Source: Paludibacteraceae bacterium (GTDB lineage: Bacteria; Bacteroidota; Bacteroidia; Bacteroidales; Paludibacteraceae). Taken from it: a stretch of 38,281 bases of DNA. The stretch covers positions 1 to 38,281 of the forward strand of contig JAFZPM010000020.1 of assembly GCA_017550335.1 (NCBI GenBank), in the 5' to 3' direction. The translations under genes and the position numbers were made by a program. Positions 1-8,615 of the stretch are shown here, piece by piece. The stretch's first letter is position 1. Every line of letters begins with the position of its first letter. Under the pieces are notes generated by a model, which made no database searches, had not been told where the DNA came from, and saw only the letters and a program-made list of their open reading frames with translations.

Positions 1-1
1 A

Positions 2-316
2 CACCACGGACTCTACAAGCAGGACGCCAACGGGGACAACGACATCGACACCGACATCCCTCTCATCTCAGTCTACGTGGACATGATGTGGACCAGGGCC
101 ATCAGCAACTCCAGCGCCCTGCACATCGGCGGTTACCTCTCATACGGACTCTCCGACATGGTCTCCAACCACGACGCTACCATGGGTATCAGCAAGAAAA
201 GCATCCTCAACAGCACCCTCACCGAAAAGGTCACCCCGATCTGCGTCGGCATGAAGGTCGGAGTCACCCTCCCACTCAAGAAAGGCAGCAAACGTTCCAT
301 CTTCGACGGGTTCTAA
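2..316 (+). CDS. Outer-membrane beta-barrel protein, C-terminal part (5' end outside window)
   Basis: An open frame enters from the left edge and stops at 316; its start is not in the window. The visible 104 residues alternate polar and hydrophobic positions in short stretches (ISVYVDMMW, ALHIGGYLSYGL, TPICVGMKVGVTLPL), as in membrane beta-strands, and the chain ends in Phe as many outer-membrane barrels do. An acidic Asn/Asp-rich stretch near the start of the visible part looks like a surface loop. I do not recognise a specific family. The lipoprotein gene follows 28 nt downstream on the same strand, so the two may be co-transcribed. The barrel call is inference from strand pattern only. Confidence 0.55.
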   Translation, partial: HHGLYKQDANGDNDIDTDIPLISVYVDMMWTRAISNSSALHIGGYLSYGLSDMVSNHDATMGISKKSILNSTLTEKVTPICVGMKVGVTLPLKKGSKRSIFDGF

Positions 317-344
317 TACCAATGAACTTCCAAAACAGGACATT

Positions 345-797
345 ATGAAGACACTTCTATCCATTATCAACAAAGGACTCACTTTTATTTTCTCCCTTAT
401 GGGCTTGAGTTCCTGCATTTATTGTGCATACGGTTGTCCCGACACCACCTACCTATTCATAGGGAAAGTGGTGGACGAGGAGAACAAACCTGTCGGTGAT
501 GTGAATGTCTACATGAGCGAGCCTGCCCCCGACAACTCGAAAGACAGTCGGGCTGACATCGATGTGACGCATGGCACGCTCCATTTCCAAACCATATCCG
601 ACTCAATAAAAACCAATCAGGATGGGGAGTTCGGGTTCACGGTGAAGAAGGATGGCTGTTCCAAAGGGATTTTCCTCTTCATCTTTGACAAGCAAGACTA
701 CGAAGGAAAAGATACTGTAGTGGCGTATAATGGTCCTGAAACGGAGAGCGTGAAGAGCAAAATACGTGTCGTGCTGGAGAAAAAAGGTGAAAACTAA
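345..797 (+). CDS. Small lipoprotein of the radical-SAM-associated putative lipoprotein type
   Basis: A 150-residue predicted lipoprotein. The N-terminus has a hydrophobic signal ending in a lipobox (LSSC, Cys24), followed by a YG-C-P-D motif and a FIGKVVDEENKPV segment that resembles the first strand of carboxypeptidase-regulatory-like (transthyretin-like) domains. This layout, signal, SSC, YGxP, then a xGxVxDxxxxPV strand, is what I remember for the Bacteroidota family called radical SAM-associated putative lipoprotein, whose members usually neighbour a radical SAM/SPASM gene. No radical SAM gene is visible here; it could lie upstream of the window. Four Cys residues cluster around the processed N-terminus (24, 27, 31) and at mid-protein. 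Function is unknown. A hairpin follows the stop codon directly. Confidence 0.6.
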   Translation: MKTLLSIINKGLTFIFSLMGLSSCIYCAYGCPDTTYLFIGKVVDEENKPVGDVNVYMSEPAPDNSKDSRADIDVTHGTLHFQTISDSIKTNQDGEFGFTVKKDGCSKGIFLFIFDKQDYEGKDTVVAYNGPETESVKSKIRVVLEKKGEN

Positions 798-832
798 AAG
801 GAGCGGAGGAACCTTCAACTCCCCCGCTCCTT
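798..832 (+). terminator. Hairpin terminator after the small lipoprotein gene
   Basis: A 9-bp perfect stem (AAGGAGCGG at 798-806 with CCGCTCCTT at 824-832) starts right after the stop codon and is followed by a short T/C-rich tail. The loop is 17 nt and the U-tract is weak, so termination strength is uncertain. Confidence 0.5.
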
Positions 833-1105
833 CTCAATCGTCTATGATCGAAAGGGAAGATTGGTATACAAGCAAACACGGCGGCCTTACTTCCCGTATC
901 AGGCATTTATAGATTTACCATTTAACTATTTGCTATTTGCCATCCACACAATCCAATCCAGTCCAGAGAACATTCTGAGCTAAATACATGAACAATGTGA
1001 CATCGCGAATGCGCCCCTGTAAGGACAATATAGGAGGCATAATGTCACGGGCATACACCCGTGACGGGAACATCCAAATGATAGCCCATTATCGCCTGTT
1101 TCCCC
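833..1105. other. Non-coding gap between convergent genes
   Basis: About 270 nt between the + strand lipoprotein gene and the - strand PorP/SprF gene. No convincing reading frame. The only structure seen is an 8-bp perfect hairpin (GTCACGGG 1044-1051, CCCGTGAC 1058-1065, 6-nt loop) located just beyond the PorP/SprF stop, where a - strand terminator is expected, but it lacks a U-tract. Confidence 0.4.
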
Positions 1106-2005
1106 TTAGAAGAAGCAAGAGAACATGATCTCATGCGTATTGGATGGCAGGTTGTCATACCTTCCCATATTCAGGTCGAACGTATAACCTAAGCGGAACA
1201 TGTTCCACTCCAGACCTAACGTTATAGCCATCATCGACATATCCGCAGGGTTAGACAAGTCCGGTCTCCACGTCACCCCACCCCAGATAAATCTGTTATA
1301 GAATGCCATAGCATTGATTTCCAACACATTCGTCTTATGTTTATGCATATACACCAATGCTGGAGCGATATCGAAATGTTCCGTCAAAGGGATGAACCCT
1401 CTACCATAAAAATAGTAGTGGCGACCCGAGCGGAAAGTGGTGGAGGTATCATTGATCAAGTGTGTGCAAGAGGCACCGACCATCCAATGCATGGAGGTGA
1501 ACTCCAAACCGAAATTCAAATCAGGGCTAACCTCCGTCGTTTTCTCCTTGACGTATGTGATACCATTGTTGCGTTCAGCCTCATCCCTCAAGATGTTGTT
1601 TTCCGGATTGAAATAGCCGAAATTAGCACCTCCTGACAAGCCCATTGAAAGGATATATTTCTCCGTTATATCCAAATGGTAAGAATACACGATCTGTGCG
1701 TTGGTCGTACTGTGAGCCACACCCAAATTATCGAAGTGGACAGTAAGACCCAAACTGGACTTATACTGCTCGCTATAGCCGGAAAAGTTCAGCAAACACG
1801 TTTTAGGTCCGTGATCCACACCGGCCCACTGGAATCTACCCAATGCGAAGACATCAAACTTCTCGTTGTTACCTGTACCCGCCGGGTTGACATTGATCCT
1901 GGAGAAAAGTTGTTGCGACAACATCAGGTCTTGCTGCGCATAAAGCGTTGAGACGCAACACAGAGTCAAACCTAGTACTATAGCTTTTAATCTATTCTTA
2001 TTCAT
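1106..2005 (-). CDS. PorP/SprF family type IX secretion membrane protein
   Basis: 299 residues with a signal peptide (MNKNRLKAIVLGLTLCCVSTLYAQ). The mature start, QQDLMLSQQLFSRINVNPAGTG, is the family signature: PorP/SprF proteins begin with Q-x-x-x-S/Q-x-x-x-N-P-A-x-x-G followed by a 12-14 strand barrel. Later segments (LGLTVHFDNLGV, LSMGLSGGANFGYF, PDLNFGLEFTS, ITLGLEWNMFRLGYTFDLNMG) are membrane strands, and the chain ends in FF. Members of this family anchor or help secrete large type-B T9SS adhesins; SprF does this for SprB in Flavobacterium. Here the gene is last in an operon with exactly such an adhesin and an OmpA-like protein, 27 nt after the OmpA-like gene, so a dedicated partnership is the natural inference. 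Confidence 0.9.
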   Translation of the reverse strand: MNKNRLKAIVLGLTLCCVSTLYAQQDLMLSQQLFSRINVNPAGTGNNEKFDVFALGRFQWAGVDHGPKTCLLNFSGYSEQYKSSLGLTVHFDNLGVAHSTTNAQIVYSYHLDITEKYILSMGLSGGANFGYFNPENNILRDEAERNNGITYVKEKTTEVSPDLNFGLEFTSMHWMVGASCTHLINDTSTTFRSGRHYYFYGRGFIPLTEHFDIAPALVYMHKHKTNVLEINAMAFYNRFIWGGVTWRPDLSNPADMSMMAITLGLEWNMFRLGYTFDLNMGRYDNLPSNTHEIMFSCFF

Positions 2006-2032
2006 TGTTCTAAATATATCTTTCCCTGTTTA

Positions 2033-3577
2033 TCAATTCAATTTGATGATCTCCGCGCGACGGTTCCTTTGATGATCCTCTTCCGTCTTAGCATTCTTCA
2101 CGATAGGGTGATACTCTCCGTCCCCCCTGATCTGAAGCCTATCCAATTTGATGCCCTTGAGCAGCAGGTGGAAACGTACCCATTCCGCACGTTTGAGGGA
2201 CAACACATCGTTGTACTCGTACGTACCACGCTCATCGGTATGTCCGACGATCAGGAACTTGCTGTCCGGGTATGCATTGATGAAGTCCAACACGATAAGC
2301 AGATCCTTATCGTATGTTCCGTTAGGAATATCCTTGTCGAACTCGAAATAGAAAATACGCATGTTATGTGTCGCCAACACATTGTTGGAGAGCTGAATCA
2401 CCGAATCCGGCTTACTCTTCAGTTTGTTGTCGATCTGCTTAACCCTATCGATCTCCGCCTTGCTCGTCTGATAGGCGGAAAGATCATTGGAGGTGGAAGA
2501 TTGGGAAGCGGATTCCTCCACAGAGGTGTTTCCTTGTGCAAGGCTATTGACACGCGCAATCTCATCCATCAACTGTTTCCTTTTCTCTTCAAGGGAAGGA
2601 GAATGAACACCGTCACCCGACTTGTTGTTTTCCGTGAGGTTATACTTGTTGGTGATCTCCGCCAGCAAGGAATCGTTGACCTCCCCGTTTTGCGCAAGTT
2701 CCTTTACCCTTTTGATTTCCTCCTCAATCTGTTCCTGTTGCATTCTCTCTTGCTCCGTGATATTCGCCGCAGCGATCTGCCTCAACTCCTTCTTGTTCAC
2801 TTCATCGAAAGAACGAGGTTTGGTAGGCTTATATACATCCGCCACATAGACATTGTATTTTCCCTCCTCAGGCACTTTATCGCCAACTTTTTTGTCGGAA
2901 GCGAATGCGAGCGTGCCATCCGGCCTCAGGTAAGGGTAGTTTTCGTCACCATCCGTATTGATATCACTACCCAACTTGGAAGGGATACCCCATTCCCCGT
3001 CCGGATCCTTCTTCACCTTCCAGATGTCCAGTTTTTTTGAATTCAACATATTGGAGGCGAAATACATCTCTGTCTCATCCTCATTCACCGTCGGGTTCAG
3101 GATCTGCACGGAGTCGTTCGGCATATACCTCCAGTTGGCATAGGCTAGAACGGAGCCCGGATATTTATCCCTTTCCACCTCCGAGCCTACGATTTTGACG
3201 AACTTATCCTCGACCCACTTTCCCTTCTTGTTTTGTTTCGCGGTGAAAAGCTTACCGGATTTCGAATAATACAACGTACCCGTCTTGTCGCAATAAGCGA
3301 CCTGTCCTTCCGGTTGGATACGGGAGAAATCCTCCGTATACGTCAATGTCTTAATGGAGCCATCCTCGTTCAACTCGGCGATGAATGTACTGTCGTGACG
3401 GACACAAAGAGCCGTCCCGTTCTTGTAAGGGGAGAGAAGAGACTCTTCGCCCACGTTTTCTCCTTTAGAAAAGTTGAATCGTTGGTTACTGTATACGTTT
3501 TGGGAAAACATCAGCATTCCCGCAGCCAATAAGGTTAAAAAAATCCTTTCCATCTTTATAATCTTTCCCTTATTCAT
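2033..3577 (-). CDS. OmpA-family outer-membrane protein with PD40-like N-terminal region
   Basis: 514 residues. The C-terminal ~105 residues form an OmpA-like peptidoglycan-binding domain: FYFEFDKDIPN, LIVGHTDERGTYEYN, then the NDVLSLKRAEWV helix and RGDGEYHP, ending in NRRAEI. The middle (about residues 260-400) is charged and helical, a likely coiled coil crossing the periplasm. The N-terminal part has WD40-like/PD40 strand motifs (EDETEMYFASNM, YPYLRPDGTLAFASDK), as in PorE-like T9SS partner proteins. The start overlaps the adhesin stop by one base (TAATG), suggesting translational coupling; an alternative ATG at 3553 (MERIFLTLL) would give a more compact signal peptide. Likely role: tethering the adhesin/PorP-SprF assembly to the wall. 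Function beyond peptidoglycan binding is inference from context. Confidence 0.88.
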   Translation of the reverse strand: MNKGKIIKMERIFLTLLAAGMLMFSQNVYSNQRFNFSKGENVGEESLLSPYKNGTALCVRHDSTFIAELNEDGSIKTLTYTEDFSRIQPEGQVAYCDKTGTLYYSKSGKLFTAKQNKKGKWVEDKFVKIVGSEVERDKYPGSVLAYANWRYMPNDSVQILNPTVNEDETEMYFASNMLNSKKLDIWKVKKDPDGEWGIPSKLGSDINTDGDENYPYLRPDGTLAFASDKKVGDKVPEEGKYNVYVADVYKPTKPRSFDEVNKKELRQIAAANITEQERMQQEQIEEEIKRVKELAQNGEVNDSLLAEITNKYNLTENNKSGDGVHSPSLEEKRKQLMDEIARVNSLAQGNTSVEESASQSSTSNDLSAYQTSKAEIDRVKQIDNKLKSKPDSVIQLSNNVLATHNMRIFYFEFDKDIPNGTYDKDLLIVLDFINAYPDSKFLIVGHTDERGTYEYNDVLSLKRAEWVRFHLLLKGIKLDRLQIRGDGEYHPIVKNAKTEEDHQRNRRAEIIKLN

Positions 3578-6500
3578 TATTTTCTAAATACTTCAATTGT
3601 GCCTTTCACGACACGTTCATCCTTGAGAGTGATGACATACATGTAAACACCCGGTTCCGCGGTGTCACCCCTATAGGTTCCATCCCATCCGTCGGTGGAG
3701 TTGCATACGATGTTTCCATAACGATCATAGATGATGACCCTATAGCCTGGCATGAAGTCATCGTTGAATCCATCGATGGTATACGGTGTGAATAGGGTCG
3801 GTATGACAATGTTGTCCGTCAAATGGGCGGATATCTTGTTGCTATAGAGCGTAGGACAAGCACCATTCTCCACCAAGACATAGTAAGAGACATCCCCCTT
3901 CGGGAAGTCCGAGTAAGAGGCAGTGTCCGTCGTGGAAACAGGTACTTCGTCACCGTTCGCATCGATGGAATACCAGGTGTATGGACCAATCACAGGGTTG
4001 GTGGATTCAGCCACCAGATCGATGCTGGAACCATACTCGAACACCTTCGTGGTGGTTCTGATGCTAGCCTCCGAAGGATGAGCCACACGGATATCGACAT
4101 AGTCCTTTTCGGAATCCGCGCAGATACTGTCACGTATCATCACCCAAGGAGAAACGCTTTGATTGAACAACACGGTTCTCTCCGCCACATCCGTCTCGGT
4201 GCTATCCCACCAGATGTAGTGGTAATGGCCGCCGGAAAGGACTTTCGCCGTCAATGTGACAGAGTCGGCTCCCATTTGGCATATATCGTCCACGTCGACA
4301 GACAATTGCACTGCCAGCGAATTACGCACCTCCACGGAAACGTTCTTCTCGACGCGAGGACACCTGTCGTACAACGAAGTGGCCTCAACCGAATAAGAGG
4401 ACGTCTGACTAGGCGTCACGCGCAACGTGTCCGCCTTGGATTGGTCATTCCATGTAAATGCTCCGATCTGATTGGACATCCTATCCACACGCAGAACCGT
4501 ACCCTCCGTCTGCGTCTCGCAGATAGTCGCCTGATCCGCATACACCTGGATATCGATAGGCTTATCGACCACGAGACGGGCTGTGTCGTACTGAGCAGGA
4601 CATAAGCCGTAGAATGAGTTTGCGATCACACTATAGGAGTCATTCTGCGCATTCAAAGTAACCGCCGACTCATTGCTTGGGCTCGCGCTCCATACATAGG
4701 AAGCGATTTGGCCCTCATTGACAGTGACGGAGAAACGGACAGTGTCGTTGAGACAAACCGTATCCCTGCTCTGATTCAATGTGATTGAAGGCAATTGCTC
4801 CACAAAAACCTTTTGCTCGTAAGAAATCAGGATGTTGTCCCCCTTCTGGATGGCGACACGGACGAAGGAAGTTGAGTCGAAGGCGATCTGCAACGTATCC
4901 TTTCCGCTCATGCCTTCAATCGTCTTGTAATCCACATCCCCCAGTTTCTTCGTCGCCCACTCGATCTGGTATCCGGCAGGAAGTTCATCCAAGGATTGCC
5001 TGTTGATGGAGAAATACAGATCTCCATGGTTGGAGCAGATCGAATCGGTCCAGTTGGTCGGCGCAAGCTTGTTATACCTCAAGATGAGGGAATTGGTCGT
5101 TTTGTTCGCGCCGCAGTCCGAAGCACCCGACTTCACGAATTCAGCCATCTCCTCCTTCGAGGAAGAGATCAAAGCGCGGAAGTAGGCGTACTTGCTTATA
5201 TCAAGCGTGGAGACACTTATGAGGGTGTCTGTCGTAGGCTCCGACAAATTGCGCCAATTGATGGAATCGGAGGAAATCTGGTACAAGAACACATTGTCGA
5301 AAGCATCCTTCACATCCGGTTTCACAATCAAATTGACGGATTCGGAACTGATTGGCATATCCACATCCTCGGTACCCTCGAATCCTAGAGAGAAGGAAGT
5401 ACCGCAGTCCGCACCCACATGATACCTCTTCTTGAAGATCATCTTACCCTTGTCGACCGCCTTAGCCGTCAGCGTGAAGAAGCCGTCCAATGGGATATTA
5501 TTGACGATCAACTTATTATCGCTGGAAACCTGCGCAAGAGCCGGATTGTCGACTTCCCACTCAATCTCCTTTATCGTAGCGTTATCCGGGTGGATACGGA
5601 AATCCAGAGGTATGGTATCGCCATGGCTGACGCACACACATCCCGCGACATAAATGGAGTCGATGAACACCGGATTCTCCAGATAAATATAGATGGTGGT
5701 ATCCGATTTCAGTTCAAAGCTACCACTGTGGTTTACACCATAATGCAAGTAGTAAGAGTAGTTACCCTTCTCGCAGAATATCTCCACCGTACCCTTCTCG
5801 TCCGTATACGAGGAGTTGTAGAACGAACCGTTCTTCTTGATGTCCAACAGCAGGTCGGACGCCGGCATATTGGTTTCCTTATACAAAGTGACGTATTTCA
5901 CATCAAACATCTTCGCTCCTGAAACCACCTCGAAGTTCAGGTCATAATCCTTAACGATGAAATCCCTGACAATATCGATGATTCTAAGCTGGTAACGTCC
6001 TGGGGTGAGGAGGTCGATGACCTGTCCATCCACATTGGTACGGATGCCCTCATGCGACATATCATCGAAGAAGGGGGTCGGAAGCAGGTTGCCGTTCTCA
6101 TCGTACTTGTAGATGTTAGCGTTGACACCCTGCAACAGCTCCAAATTGGCATCCCTGACGGAGATGGTGACCGTACGTTTCACAGGGACGACGATATAGA
6201 TGACCGTATCGCTCTCCTGAGTGTTCGCGAAGATATCGAAGTAACGGCTATGAATGCCCTTGAAATCGTAGTCCTTCAACTCATAGGTCACGAAATAGTC
6301 TCCCGTCTCACAGATAGCGGACTGGTCGAATACCCACACGTTCTCAAGTCCCTTGTAATTCTCGTAGAAGGTGGAGTTGATCCTGGAATATTTGGTGCTA
6401 TCCCCCTTGTAGATATCCATGTTCATGATCTGAGGATATACCAGTTTTCCGTCATGCAGGAATTGGAAATAGACATGTTTGATTTTTTCCGCACGATGTT

Positions 6501-8211
6501 GGAAATAGATGGTCGTATCGGAGGTGAGATCCACCGTTTTCGTCTCGCCCAAAGCAGAGAAGGTATAAGAACCCTCCAGATAGACGTTGGTGTATCGGCC
6601 CAGGCTGTCGGTCAACAACTCCAAAGAGGTTATTCCCACGATTTGTTGGATGAATTGCCTTGACTCAAAATTATGTCCATTGATATCCAACAACTCGATG
6701 GTGAGTTTATGGTACGGCGTCAGCACCGTTTCGGCATGGATAACCGTATCCGACTCATGGACAGTCAGTTTCTTGTTGATTCTCTGGTCATAACCCTTTT
6801 CCGAGATATAGAAGCTATAAGAGAAATCGCCAGGCATCATCAGGATGGAGTCCACGATGGAGTATTTCTCTTCCGAGTAAGAGGAAGGGTAAGAGAAGTA
6901 GATGTCGCTGTTTTGGGAATCCCACACCACGATATCCTTGATGGAAGTAGGAGTGAATTTTTCCTTCCCGTAATAAAAATCGAAGTACACTGTTGTCGCG
7001 TCATGGACGTCCACATAGACTGAAACCATGGTATCGCTCGTCACCGCAAGATTCTTCAGTGTATCATTCAAAGCATAGACATCAACGGTACCCTCCGCCT
7101 TGTAAAAAGCGTAGCCAGCTTCATTGGACAAGGTACCGGACCTCTTGTGCCTTGACGGGATAGCCACAACGACAGGGATTCGGGCAAGCGGAGTAATACT
7201 ATCCTCCGCGGAGAAGACACGAATCGTGAGGTGGTATTTCGGCTCATCCTCATCGTCGTCCTCATCGTCGCCGCCACCGCCGCCGCCTTCATCGCCACCG
7301 CCGCCGCCTTCGCCGCCGCCTTCACCACCTGAACCAGGGATGTCCTTAAGGATAAAGTCGTGCACATTTCCCTTCAGGGGTAGATTATCGTCCACAACTA
7401 TCGTGTCAGACAGTGATCCGTAATCTTTTGTGGTCACAGAGACCACGAAAGTGCCCGCGCAAAGGGAGACAGGCGTGCTCGATATGCTTGTCTCGTAGAA
7501 CCCATTGATAGACCTTGCGGAAGGAGATGGGGCGACATCCGCCGAACCGTAGTGGTAAACACTATCTTCGCCATAGTATGTCACCTCGAATTCCTTTGTC
7601 AGGATAGCGACTTGCTCGCCATTCTTCACAAACCTGAAATGATAGGAGTGGGTGATCTGTCCGCTGGTGACCTCCACCTCGGAGTTGATGTTCTCATCCT
7701 CCAAATGGATGGTCGAATCGCCCTTAAACGTGCTGAACATATAGTCACCCTCGGGCAAGACGAACTTCGTGATACCCAACTGGTCGGAATATTTCTCGCC
7801 AACAAGAGTCTTCGTCTCGTCCGCATTCACCTTATACACGGTCGTGCGCTTCTCCGTCAAAGGTTTGCCCATGTCATCCTTGAAGGAAACCTGCATAACC
7901 CTATAATCCAGATTGATCCACGTGTAGTTCGCGTCAGTGACACTGAACGTGTCCGCGCTCAAGTCGCCGTAATCGAACGAATACGAATAGAGACCGCTCG
8001 GGAATGAAGCATCCACCACACGTCCATCAGCGTCCGTGACATAGGATTTAAACAAAGAGTCCCCTTGAAACACATTTATGGGAAGGTCAGGTATGGCTTT
8101 ATTCCGCGCATCGGAAAGCTCAAAAATCAATACGCCCTGCGAACTGACATTACCAACATATAAGCAAAGAAAGAACCCTAATGTGAAAAAAAACCTGAAA
8201 AAAAACTTCAT
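3577..8211 (-). CDS. Giant T9SS type-B sorted surface protein (adhesin-like)
   Basis: 1544 residues with a signal peptide (to about residue 25, cleavage near SSQG). The last ~85 residues are a gliding-motility-type C-terminal sorting domain: IPTLFTPYTIDGFNDDF, YRVIIYDRYGNIV, GWDGTYRG, EPGVYMYVI, GTIEVFRK. The first ~800 residues repeat short beta modules of the form GxYxY...DTxxVxL, resembling prealbumin/Cna-B-like stalk domains, with one Gly/Glu/Asp low-complexity linker near residues 291-325. A BIG2-like module follows at about 830-900 (DSIYVAGCVCVSHGDTI), then several Ig/PKD-like domains. It heads an operon with an OmpA-like and a PorP/SprF gene. Known relatives include SprB-like adhesins; the ligand is not deducible. 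A strong promoter match lies 54-81 nt upstream. Confidence 0.88.
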   Translation of the reverse strand: MKFFFRFFFTLGFFLCLYVGNVSSQGVLIFELSDARNKAIPDLPINVFQGDSLFKSYVTDADGRVVDASFPSGLYSYSFDYGDLSADTFSVTDANYTWINLDYRVMQVSFKDDMGKPLTEKRTTVYKVNADETKTLVGEKYSDQLGITKFVLPEGDYMFSTFKGDSTIHLEDENINSEVEVTSGQITHSYHFRFVKNGEQVAILTKEFEVTYYGEDSVYHYGSADVAPSPSARSINGFYETSISSTPVSLCAGTFVVSVTTKDYGSLSDTIVVDDNLPLKGNVHDFILKDIPGSGGEGGGEGGGGGDEGGGGGGDDEDDDEDEPKYHLTIRVFSAEDSITPLARIPVVVAIPSRHKRSGTLSNEAGYAFYKAEGTVDVYALNDTLKNLAVTSDTMVSVYVDVHDATTVYFDFYYGKEKFTPTSIKDIVVWDSQNSDIYFSYPSSYSEEKYSIVDSILMMPGDFSYSFYISEKGYDQRINKKLTVHESDTVIHAETVLTPYHKLTIELLDINGHNFESRQFIQQIVGITSLELLTDSLGRYTNVYLEGSYTFSALGETKTVDLTSDTTIYFQHRAEKIKHVYFQFLHDGKLVYPQIMNMDIYKGDSTKYSRINSTFYENYKGLENVWVFDQSAICETGDYFVTYELKDYDFKGIHSRYFDIFANTQESDTVIYIVVPVKRTVTISVRDANLELLQGVNANIYKYDENGNLLPTPFFDDMSHEGIRTNVDGQVIDLLTPGRYQLRIIDIVRDFIVKDYDLNFEVVSGAKMFDVKYVTLYKETNMPASDLLLDIKKNGSFYNSSYTDEKGTVEIFCEKGNYSYYLHYGVNHSGSFELKSDTTIYIYLENPVFIDSIYVAGCVCVSHGDTIPLDFRIHPDNATIKEIEWEVDNPALAQVSSDNKLIVNNIPLDGFFTLTAKAVDKGKMIFKKRYHVGADCGTSFSLGFEGTEDVDMPISSESVNLIVKPDVKDAFDNVFLYQISSDSINWRNLSEPTTDTLISVSTLDISKYAYFRALISSSKEEMAEFVKSGASDCGANKTTNSLILRYNKLAPTNWTDSICSNHGDLYFSINRQSLDELPAGYQIEWATKKLGDVDYKTIEGMSGKDTLQIAFDSTSFVRVAIQKGDNILISYEQKVFVEQLPSITLNQSRDTVCLNDTVRFSVTVNEGQIASYVWSASPSNESAVTLNAQNDSYSVIANSFYGLCPAQYDTARLVVDKPIDIQVYADQATICETQTEGTVLRVDRMSNQIGAFTWNDQSKADTLRVTPSQTSSYSVEATSLYDRCPRVEKNVSVEVRNSLAVQLSVDVDDICQMGADSVTLTAKVLSGGHYHYIWWDSTETDVAERTVLFNQSVSPWVMIRDSICADSEKDYVDIRVAHPSEASIRTTTKVFEYGSSIDLVAESTNPVIGPYTWYSIDANGDEVPVSTTDTASYSDFPKGDVSYYVLVENGACPTLYSNKISAHLTDNIVIPTLFTPYTIDGFNDDFMPGYRVIIYDRYGNIVCNSTDGWDGTYRGDTAEPGVYMYVITLKDERVVKGTIEVFRK

Positions 8212-8264
8212 TTTTTTATATATTATAATTAGAAACCGACTTTAAATACCCTATTAAAATGTCG

Positions 8265-8292
8265 CAAAGATAGTTATTTTTTACCAATACAA
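8265..8292 (-). promoter_or_regulatory. Promoter of the adhesin/OmpA/PorP-SprF operon
   Basis: On the - strand a perfect -7 element TATCTTTG (8272-8265, consensus TAnnTTTG) is preceded, with 17 nt between, by TTG (8292-8290). The match to the Bacteroides sigma-ABfr promoter is direct; activity is inferred. Transcription would start about 8258, roughly 50 nt before the ATG. Confidence 0.65.
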
Positions 8293-8481
8293 CTAATTTT
8301 CATAAAAATATGAATGGGAAATTGCTGATTTTTTGCATAATGATTCATCCAATATCCAACAAAACGCCTCTATTTATCTCGGCAATTCATAGGGAAACAT
8401 CATACGATTTTTCTTGAAAAATAATCCTCGATCCAACGTTTTTCACCTTTGTTAAAAATATATAAATATTAAATAACTATG

Positions 8482-8511
8482 TTGTACAACATAAAATTAT
8501 CGCTAACTTTG
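8482..8511 (+). promoter_or_regulatory. Promoter of candidate small RNA A, -33 inside a 14-bp palindrome
   Basis: TTG (8482-8484) and a perfect -7 TAACTTTG (8504-8511) are 19 nt apart. The -33 element sits inside the perfect palindrome ATGTTGTACAACAT (8479-8492), so a dimeric repressor bound there would block the polymerase. The same arrangement recurs on the - strand at 23384-23417. Confidence 0.6.
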
Positions 8512-8515
8512 CCAC

Positions 8516-8575
8516 GTGTTTTTCATGGTATTAGATTTTACATTTCAAAGAAGGCTGTCGGGAGACACCCCACTT
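8516..8575 (+). ncRNA. Candidate small RNA A
   Basis: A promoter ends at 8511 and no gene follows on this strand for 1.2 kb. The first 24 nt after the promoter (8515-8538) are identical to the same place in copy B (23380-23357, - strand). Downstream is a hairpin with conserved core GTC-GGGA-GAC: GGCTGTC 8553-8559, loop GGGA, GACACCC 8564-8570, one internal mismatch. The tail (CACTTTCATTC) is only moderately U-rich; the stronger terminator at 8621-8643 could be the real end, giving about 125 nt. An alternative reading is a 19-codon ORF from ATG 8525 (starts MVLD, stops at 8584). Copy B also opens with MVLD but diverges afterwards with a 4-nt length difference, which favours RNA over peptide. 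Confidence 0.5.
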
Positions 8576-8615
8576 TCATTCTAAACCCAACCTATGATAC
8601 TAAGCATATACAACG

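Noticed and set aside
2069..3040. Long + strand open frame opposite the OmpA-like gene
   Set aside because: It is antisense to a well-supported OmpA gene, has no signal, domain or promoter, and its composition (Arg/His/Ile-rich) is that of a complementary-strand shadow.
6052..6663. 203-codon + strand open frame inside the adhesin region
   Set aside because: Antisense shadow of the type-B adhesin; no start signal or family features.
7215..7345. Dense short GCC/TCC triplet repeats considered as a CRISPR-like or minisatellite array
   Set aside because: They are in frame and encode the Gly/Glu/Asp linker of the adhesin; there are no spacers or cas genes.
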